Origin: Candidatus Pelearchaeum sp.
Lineage (GTDB): Archaea; Thermoproteota; Nitrososphaeria_A; Caldarchaeales; Caldarchaeaceae
Direction of reading: 5' to 3'
Length of the DNA: 9,926 nucleotides
NCBI GenBank assembly: GCA_015520425.1
Contig: WAQC01000013.1
Span: 1-9,926, forward strand
The translations under genes were made by a program, and so were the position numbers. Below are positions 6,033-9,926 of this stretch, one piece after another (positions within the stretch are counted from its first letter, which is position 1; every line of letters begins with the position of its first letter). A model generated the notes under the pieces. It searched no databases and had not been told where the DNA came from. It worked only from the letters and a program-made list of their open reading frames with translations.

Positions 6033-6038
6033 AAATAT
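6033..6038 (+). promoter_or_regulatory. TATA-like element for the DUF72 gene
   Basis: AAATAT is centred about 31 bases before the ATG at 6067, predicting transcription within a few bases of the start codon. No Shine-Dalgarno sequence is visible before that ATG, consistent with a leaderless message. Confidence 0.4.
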
Positions 6039-6066
6039 CCGCCCACTACTCTACCTGGCTACGGGC

Positions 6067-6816
6067 ATGTCAAGCATCTTGGTAGGCTGCTGCGGCTGGG
6101 CTGTCCGCGGCGGTAAGGAAGCATACTATAAGCAGTTCAAGACTATTGAGCTTCAGGAGACCTTCTATAAGCTTCCACGCGTAGAGACCGCGCGGAAATG
6201 GAGGGAGAAGGCTCCAGACGATTTTGTCTTTAACATGAAGGCCTGGCAAGCCTTGACGCACCCGCCTGCAAGCCCAACATGGAAACGCGCTGGGATAACA
6301 GTTCCCAAGAGCAAGCAGCATCTATATGGAAATCTAAAGCCCTCTAAGGAGAATATGGAAGCATGGAGAAAAACCGTTGAGATAGCGCATGCCGTTGGTG
6401 CGCATGTTGTGGTGATTCAGACACCAGCGTCTTTCGGCTACTCTGAAGAGAACGCCGAGAACGCTGAACGCTTCTTCGCCAACGCCTCAACCGAGGATTT
6501 CATACTAGGATGGGAGCCACGCGGCACATGGCGCGAGAACGGTGAAGAGGTACGCCGCATATGCGAGAGATACAACGTGGTTCATGTCGTTGATATCTTC
6601 CGCTGGAAACCCGTTACGCGACATAAAATATTCTACACACGTCTCCACGGCATAGGGAAAGGAGAGGTCAACTACTCATACCGCTACACGCGCGAAGACT
6701 TGGAGAAACTACGTGAGTATGTGTTTGAGGAGATGAAACACTCCGCGAAGGGCTTTATACTCTTCAACAACGTGTCCATGGCCATGGATGCTGAGACGTT
6801 CAAGAAGATGCTCTAG
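6067..6816 (+). CDS. DUF72 (YecE-like) family protein
   Basis: A 249-residue soluble TIM-barrel-like protein of unknown function. Family features in order: VGCCGWAV near the N-terminus, then FKTIELQETFYKLP (about 24-37), KWREKAPDDFVFNMKAW with the conserved K-x-W/H-TH element (ALTHPP), VVVIQTPASFG in the middle, LGWEPRGTW (about 149-157), VVHVVD, and YTRLHGIG near the C-terminus. The length is normal for archaeal members. It lies 38 bases after the regulator with its own TATA-like element and is probably not part of the respiratory operon. Its stop overlaps that of the convergent downstream gene. Confidence 0.9.
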   Translation: MSSILVGCCGWAVRGGKEAYYKQFKTIELQETFYKLPRVETARKWREKAPDDFVFNMKAWQALTHPPASPTWKRAGITVPKSKQHLYGNLKPSKENMEAWRKTVEIAHAVGAHVVVIQTPASFGYSEENAENAERFFANASTEDFILGWEPRGTWRENGEEVRRICERYNVVHVVDIFRWKPVTRHKIFYTRLHGIGKGEVNYSYRYTREDLEKLREYVFEEMKHSAKGFILFNNVSMAMDAETFKKML

Positions 6817-7133
6817 ATTGGAAGTATAACCTTGCCAGAGAATTCTTGAATCCCATCGCGGCGCATCTTCTCAACCGTCTTCTCCATCTCCTCCTTAGAG
6901 AGATGCATTGAGATTGCCTTAGCATACCCATCAGAGTCGCATAGGGCTATGATATACTCGTCATCACCCACGGGGAGCACGGCGAAGAGGTCTTCCTCAC
7001 CAACAGGCTGGAAGCCATCACCCTTCTCCTTAACTATCATAGCCACTAATGCCGATGGGACATAGTTGAGGAGCCTCTGCTGCGCACGCGCAGCTACCTG
7101 CTCACCAATCCTAACAGCCATAAAATACTGCAT
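6813..7133 (-). CDS. Hypothetical protein, 106 residues
   Basis: I do not recognise this family. It is a mixed alpha/beta soluble protein with no membrane segment or signal peptide: an N-terminal helix (GEQVAARAQQRLLNYVPSALV), central strands (DLFAVLPVGDDEYIIALCDSDG), then a charged helix (SKEEMEKTVEKMRRDG) and a final strand (GKVILPI). The start at ATG 7133 is supported by GGAGGG about 6 bases upstream; a second ATG at 7121 has no such site. Its stop codon shares the palindrome CTAG with the DUF72 stop on the opposite strand. Coding status is supported by the ribosome site, the protein-like composition and the exact end-to-end packing. Confidence 0.75.
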   Translation of the reverse strand: MQYFMAVRIGEQVAARAQQRLLNYVPSALVAMIVKEKGDGFQPVGEEDLFAVLPVGDDEYIIALCDSDGYAKAISMHLSKEEMEKTVEKMRRDGIQEFSGKVILPI

Positions 7134-7201
7134 ACACTCACCCTCCTCTCCAGGCGGCTAGGATAGGGGCTTATTTGTTAGGTTTTTGAGGCGTATTACG
7201 A

Positions 7202-7222
7202 GTTAAATACCCCAAAAAGGGG
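7202..7222 (+). promoter_or_regulatory. TATA-like box and adjacent CCCC-AAAAA-GGGG inverted repeat upstream of the histone-like gene
   Basis: GTTAAATA (7202-7209) resembles a TATA box and is followed at 7210-7222 by a short perfect inverted repeat CCCC-AAAAA-GGGG. If active it would start transcription near 7230, giving a leader of about 75 bases for the gene at 7306 and beginning near the ATG of a 23-codon open frame (7228-7299). Confidence 0.3.
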
Positions 7223-7227
7223 CTAAG

Positions 7228-7299
7228 ATGCGCCAGATATGGCTTACAGACCCCTGGAAAAGAAAACCTATTTTACCGCTTTTTAAGCGGGTAATGTGA
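7228..7299 (+). CDS. Possible 23-residue leader or small ORF before the histone-like gene
   Basis: ATG 7228 to TGA 7297-7299 encodes a basic, Trp- and Pro-containing peptide (MRQIWLTDPWKRKPILPLF and four more residues). It ends 6 bases before the ATG of the next gene and starts near the transcription start predicted from the TATA-like box at 7202. There is no homology argument; a frame this short can occur by chance. Confidence 0.2.
   Translation: MRQIWLTDPWKRKPILPLFKRVM
7276..7290 (+). promoter_or_regulatory. Palindromic TATA element (CCGCTT-TTT-AAGCGG) of the histone-like gene
   Basis: A perfect 6-bp inverted repeat spans a TATA-like TTTTTAAG (7280-7287), centred about 23 bases before the ATG at 7306. 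A dyad on top of the box is a common way for archaeal genes to be repressed, so this could be an autoregulatory operator. The predicted transcription start is at or just after the ATG (leaderless). Confidence 0.4.
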
Positions 7300-7305
7300 G
7301 CTGAA

Positions 7306-7482
7306 ATGGCGAAAGACTTCGTAATCGTGGAGTCTAGAGTTAGGGAGCTACTCCCAGAGGGTATGCGGCTCAGCTCAGACGCCCTAGAAGGTCTCGACGC
7401 CGCCGTCAAGGAGCTGGTCAACAGAGCCGTCAAACGCTGCCAAGCCAACGGCAGGAAGACGATAATCAAGGAGGACTTCTAA
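7306..7482 (+). CDS. Short histone-fold-like protein lacking helix alpha-3
   Basis: 58 residues, cytoplasmic, likely nucleoid- or DNA-associated. VIVESRVRELLPEGMRL corresponds to alpha-1 and loop 1. SSDALEGLDAAVKELVNRAVKRCQANG is a long alpha-2. GRKTIIKEDF (49-58) matches the loop-2 region of archaeal histones (GRKT-x-KxxD). The protein stops where alpha-3 should begin, whereas classical archaeal histones run on about 10 residues. Truncated and divergent histone folds of this size are known in Thermoproteota, and surveys of prokaryotic histones describe an alpha-3-truncated class. It was missed as an ORF of fewer than 60 codons; the opposite-strand frame at 7203-7469 is its shadow. DNA binding is inferred. 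It is probably monocistronic. Confidence 0.75.
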   Translation: MAKDFVIVESRVRELLPEGMRLSSDALEGLDAAVKELVNRAVKRCQANGRKTIIKEDF

Positions 7483-7489
7483 GAAGGTC

Positions 7490-7517
7490 TTGAGGCGTCG
7501 GGATTTAAGAGCCTCAA
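7490..7517. repeat. Inverted repeat TTGAGGC...GCCTCAA after the histone-like gene
   Basis: The 7-base arms (7490-7496 and 7511-7517) are perfect complements around a 14-base loop, starting 7 bases after the histone-like stop codon. It may be a transcript-end hairpin or an operator before the DUF123 gene. It overlaps the only in-frame TTG upstream of DUF123. Confidence 0.4.
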
Positions 7518-7975
7518 CCAAGGGGCAACATCCCCCATATATTTTTCTTAACCAAAACCCAGCAAACCTACCAGACTCAGGAAGCTACGTCATCATAATA
7601 GCCCTAGAACAAACAAAAACAATCAAAATAGGCTCGCTGGGAGAGACCAAACTAACACGCGGATACTACGCCTATGTAGGCTCCGCAAAACGCGGCCTAA
7701 GAGCACGCATAGCAAGACACCTAAAACACAGAAAGAAAAGAAAACACTGGCACATAGACACCCTAACATCACTCCACTCAACACACATACGCGCAATAGC
7801 ATGGAACCCAAAACCTGAGAACGAATGCAGAATAGCTACACAACTCATAAAACATACGAAAAACTACATACAAGGCTTCGGCTCAACAGACTGCAACTGC
7901 ACATCACATCTAGCATACTCAACAAACTACCAGAAACTAATCAATGCGGTAAAAATGGTGGTGAAAAATAGCTAG
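7490..7975 (+). CDS. DUF123 family GIY-YIG-like protein
   Basis: Up to 161 residues; the conserved domain begins near residue 30 (SGSYVIII). It carries the GIY-YIG-like element GYYAYVGSA (58-66) with arginines after it (R71-x-R-x-x-R74-HLKH), the conserved HWHID (86-90), an EC pair at 112-113, and the C-terminal motif GFGSTDCNCTSHLAY (129-143). This family is archaeal and sometimes fused to endonuclease III; a nuclease or DNA-repair role is suspected but not established. The start is doubtful: TTG 7490 is the only standard start in frame before the domain, its first 26 residues look unconserved, and it lies in an inverted repeat. Base composition is very A/C-rich compared with the upstream operon. 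The stop overlaps that of the convergent DUF488 gene at CTAG. Confidence 0.85.
   Translation: MRRRDLRASTKGQHPPYIFLNQNPANLPDSGSYVIIIALEQTKTIKIGSLGETKLTRGYYAYVGSAKRGLRARIARHLKHRKKRKHWHIDTLTSLHSTHIRAIAWNPKPENECRIATQLIKHTKNYIQGFGSTDCNCTSHLAYSTNYQKLINAVKMVVKNS
7522..7547 (+). terminator. GGGG/CCCC hairpin followed by a T-rich tract
   Basis: GGGG (7522-7525) and CCCC (7532-7535) can pair over a 6-base loop and are followed by CATATATTTTTCTT. This looks like an intrinsic terminator for the histone-like transcript. The same tract (CATATATTTTT) could equally be a TATA box for DUF123. Either role rests on sequence appearance only. Confidence 0.3.
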
Positions 7976-8328
7976 CGCTCACCGCGGCGGAGAAGATACT
8001 CCCTAAGCGCAACAGCATTATTACGCTCCAAATCCCTAGCACCGAACAAAAGAGTAACCACACCCATCCTCCTCTCAAGCTCCAGAATAGCATTAACCAG
8101 CTCATCCTTCTCTTCAAGCTCCCTAAAATAACGCTCTTTGAACTCCTCCCACCTACTAGCATCGTGCCCAAACCAGCGCCTAAGCCCATCACTAGGCGCA
8201 ACCTCACGCATCCACACATCTACCCTAGCCCTACTCCTACCAAGACCACGAGGCCACAACCTATCCACAAGTATCCTACAGCCATCACCACCAGAAGGCT
8301 CATCATAAACCCTCTTAACTCTAATCAC
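7972..8328 (-). CDS. DUF488 (YeaO-like) family protein
   Basis: 118 residues from GTG 8328: VIRVKRVYDEP, then the family hallmark DGCRILVDRLWPRGLGRSR, WMREVAPSDGLRRWFGHD, W-x-x-F-x-x-RYFREL, and the end strand GVVTLLFGARDLERNNA-x-x-LREYL. The length and order are typical for YeaO-type DUF488 proteins, whose biochemical role is unknown. The open frame continues upstream to 8409 with low-complexity Cys/Gly/Val codons, which I reject as coding because the TATA box at 8363-8371 predicts transcription near 8340. GTG 8331 or TTG 8340 are alternative starts. The stop is shared with DUF123 at CTAG. Confidence 0.88.
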   Translation of the reverse strand: MIRVKRVYDEPSGGDGCRILVDRLWPRGLGRSRARVDVWMREVAPSDGLRRWFGHDASRWEEFKERYFRELEEKDELVNAILELERRMGVVTLLFGARDLERNNAVALREYLLRRGER

Positions 8329-8362
8329 CACACCAACCAACCCCCAATCCAACTCACACACG

Positions 8363-8371
8363 TAAATATAA
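8363..8371 (-). promoter_or_regulatory. TATA box of the DUF488 gene
   Basis: On the minus strand the sequence is TTATATTTA. It predicts transcription near 8340, 0-12 bases before the plausible TTG/GTG starts, so the message has little or no leader. This is the main argument against the longer upstream reading frame. Confidence 0.55.
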
Positions 8372-8420
8372 CCACGACAACAACAAACCAAAATTTTAAC
8401 ATGCGGCACACAATTAGAAG

Positions 8421-8429
8421 ATTTTTATC
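8421..8429 (+). promoter_or_regulatory. TATA-like element of the CARF-HEPN gene
   Basis: ATTTTTATC, preceded by the purine-rich TTAGAAG, predicts transcription near 8452, a few bases before ATG 8459. The short sequence AGAGGT (8451-8456) lies just before that ATG and AGAAGGGC before the alternative ATG 8471, so neither start is decided by a ribosome site. Confidence 0.45.
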
Positions 8430-8458
8430 CTATTTTGAAACGTCAAGATTAGAGGTAT

Positions 8459-9694
8459 ATGCAGAAGGGCATGATAATCACTCTAGGAACTACTCCAGGA
8501 GTTGAGCATGCAATAGCATTCTCTATAAAAAATCAGAACCCAGATTACGTCATCTTCATAGTAACTGAAGATAGCATTAAGAAGTTAGAAGATATCAAGA
8601 AAGAGCTTAACAAAATGGATGCTAAAATACCTAAACATTGTTACAAAAGGATCTCCAATGAAGATAACGTAGCCGAGGCATATAGATCAGTTAGAGACGC
8701 AATAGAGTGGCTAATCAAGAAAGGCTATCATCCTAACAACATAGTCGTAGACTATACTTCGGGAACTAAGCCTATGTCGGCCGGCGCCCTGTTCTCAGCT
8801 ATAATGGCCCCTTGTGGAAGTCTAGTCTATGTAGCAGGAAGGCGTGACGAGGCTACACGTAGAGTGATTTCTGGCACAGAGAGGGTGATATCCGAGCAGC
8901 CCAACAGGCTTCTAGCAGAACGCTACATCTCCGAGGCCATAAGTTTGTTCAATAGCTATCAATTCAAGGCCGCATCACAAATACTGAGAAGCCTCCAGGA
9001 ACGCATGCATAGCTCCGTTGAGCCTAGGCTAAGTAGCCTAAGCAGGCTATGCGATGCATACAACGAGTGGGATTCCTTCAATCATCAAACAGCTAGAGAT
9101 ACATTTGACAAGATCAGTCGGGAAGACATGGAGAAATGGTCTAACAAGATCTCCGCGAATAAGGGTTGGGTAAATAGAATAGCCAAGGCACTAGCGTCAA
9201 ACGAGCCTAGACAGAGACTATGCAGAGAGCTTCTAGTAGATCTATGGATGAATGCTAATAGAAGGTTGGAGGAAGGGAGGTTCGTAGATGCATTAGCTAG
9301 GCTATACAGGCTTGCAGAACTAGCAGCCCAATATAGGTTAATCCACCAATACGACATAGATACAGGCAACGTAGACATAGGAAAGATACCAACAGACATG
9401 CATGAAACTATAAACAGATACAGAGATGAAAAGGAGAGAATACGTATACCATTAAGCGCGGCCTACCAGCTCTTAGCAAGGTTTAATGACCCTATAGCAG
9501 AGATATTCCAAGGAGAAGCCGTGAGAGACGCCCTAAATAGAAGGAACGAATCTATAGCAGCCCACGGCCTAAATCCCGTCTCGGCAGAAGATGTAGAAAG
9601 GCTAAAAGAAGGAATAAAGGGCATACTAGGGAAGCTTATACACAACCTAGATGAAATGGCACAACAAGCAATCTTCCCCAAACTCTCGCCATAA
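8459..9694 (+). CDS. CARF-HEPN protein, TIGR02710/Cas02710 type (putative cyclic-oligoadenylate-activated ribonuclease)
   Basis: 411 residues. The N-terminal CARF domain (1-140) has the strand-loop MIITLGTTPG (5-14), a second strand YVIFIVTEDS, and the ligand-loop motif DYTSGTKPMS (98-107) followed by VYVAGRRDE (123-131), all typical of CRISPR-associated Rossmann sensors of cyclic oligoadenylates. A helical linker follows. The C-terminal HEPN region contains R362-NESIAA-H369, the R-x6-H active site in the form RNxSxxAHG seen in this family. Csm6/Csx1-like enzymes of this plan cut RNA when a type III CRISPR complex makes cyclic oligoadenylate. No cas gene or repeat array lies in the window, so the protein is a stand-alone effector or the edge of a locus to the right. 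M5 (8471) is an alternative start. Codon use is more AT-rich than in the respiratory genes, consistent with accessory DNA. Confidence 0.88.
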   Translation: MQKGMIITLGTTPGVEHAIAFSIKNQNPDYVIFIVTEDSIKKLEDIKKELNKMDAKIPKHCYKRISNEDNVAEAYRSVRDAIEWLIKKGYHPNNIVVDYTSGTKPMSAGALFSAIMAPCGSLVYVAGRRDEATRRVISGTERVISEQPNRLLAERYISEAISLFNSYQFKAASQILRSLQERMHSSVEPRLSSLSRLCDAYNEWDSFNHQTARDTFDKISREDMEKWSNKISANKGWVNRIAKALASNEPRQRLCRELLVDLWMNANRRLEEGRFVDALARLYRLAELAAQYRLIHQYDIDTGNVDIGKIPTDMHETINRYRDEKERIRIPLSAAYQLLARFNDPIAEIFQGEAVRDALNRRNESIAAHGLNPVSAEDVERLKEGIKGILGKLIHNLDEMAQQAIFPKLSP

Positions 9695-9757
9695 ACACGA
9701 AGATAGCGAGACGTTGAGGCCTAAAGCAGCAATACACTAAACACAACTCGCAACACT

Positions 9758-9859
9758 ATGTTATTAGAAAAGACCACTGAAAGGGACTTCGTTTGCTTGG
9801 AGCTGGATGCCTTCCCAGAAAATACGTTAATAACCGTAATAAAAGCATGTGAACCTTGA
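9758..9859 (+). CDS. Possible 33-residue ORF or gene remnant
   Basis: ATG to TGA encodes MLLEKTTERDFVCLELDAF and 14 more residues, with a protein-like alternation of charged and hydrophobic residues. There is no ribosome site and no recognised family. It could be a fragment of a decayed gene. The rest of 9695-9926 is AT-rich with no repeats, RNA genes or clear promoters that I can see. Confidence 0.15.
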   Translation: MLLEKTTERDFVCLELDAFPENTLITVIKACEP

Positions 9860-9926
9860 TAAATCAACAAAAACCTGAAGAAGAATGAAATTAACGTTAT
9901 GATACATATCTTCAAGATCAAAACAC

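Noticed and set aside
7203..7469. 88-residue minus-strand frame
   Set aside because: It is antisense to the histone-like gene and its promoter, and lacks a ribosome site or family resemblance.
8164..8505. 113-residue plus-strand frame
   Set aside because: Thr/Pro/His/Asn-rich low-complexity translation antisense to DUF488 and across two promoters.
9695..9926. CRISPR array or repeats downstream of the CARF gene, and a 66-residue minus-strand frame (9721-9921)
   Set aside because: No repeated units of 20 or more bases are visible anywhere in the window, and the minus-strand frame is hydrophobic AT-rich translation with no supporting signals.

Overview
The window looks like chromosomal DNA from an archaeon, most likely a thermophilic member of the Thermoproteota (TACK group). 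Evidence: an eL37 (L37e) ribosomal protein gene, a tRNA-Leu carrying two bulge-helix-bulge introns (one outside the anticodon loop) and no encoded CCA, TATA boxes about 26-28 bases before starts with very short or absent leaders, TTG/GTG starts, an HTH_10 (bacterio-opsin activator type) regulator, and a short histone-fold protein. I cannot name a genus from sequence alone.

Layout. Positions 1-1457 (minus) hold an aldehyde dehydrogenase that lacks only its last few codons at the window edge. A shared TATA region separates it from rpl37e (1528-1701), followed after 5 bases by tRNA-Leu(UAA) (1707-1832). An acyl-CoA dehydrogenase (1864-3042, minus) ends just beyond the tRNA. A 133-base divergent intergenic region with a candidate operator dyad then leads into a plus-strand respiratory cluster: a cupredoxin subunit II (3176-3763), a heme-copper oxidase superfamily subunit I (3760-5382, ATGA overlap) and a cysteine-containing HTH_10 regulator (5408-6028). 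Next come a DUF72 protein (6067-6816), an unrecognised 106-residue protein (minus), a 58-residue histone-fold-like protein (7306-7482), a DUF123 GIY-YIG-like protein (7490-7975), a DUF488/YeaO-like protein (minus), and a CARF-HEPN protein of the TIGR02710/Cas02710 type (8459-9694). The last 230 bases are AT-rich with no convincing gene.

The most interesting unit is 3112-6028. Subunit I resembles B-type (ba3-like) oxidases and keeps all three heme-ligand histidines and the helix VII HH pair. In helix VI, however, the metal-ligand histidine and the cross-linked tyrosine are both aspartate (D278, D282). Subunit II keeps the cupredoxin fold but has lost both CuA cysteines and the first CuA histidine. 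Together these suggest a non-oxygen-reducing enzyme, probably a quinol-fed nitric oxide reductase of an uncharacterised type. The following gene encodes a regulator whose Cys-Xn-Cys-X2-Cys-X7-Cys pattern resembles haloarchaeal NarO, a denitrification regulator. This supports an NO/anaerobic-respiration role and a regulated NO-reduction module.

The other notable elements are the doubly interrupted tRNA, the CARF-HEPN ribonuclease with no CRISPR array or cas genes in view, and the histone-fold protein that stops before helix alpha-3.
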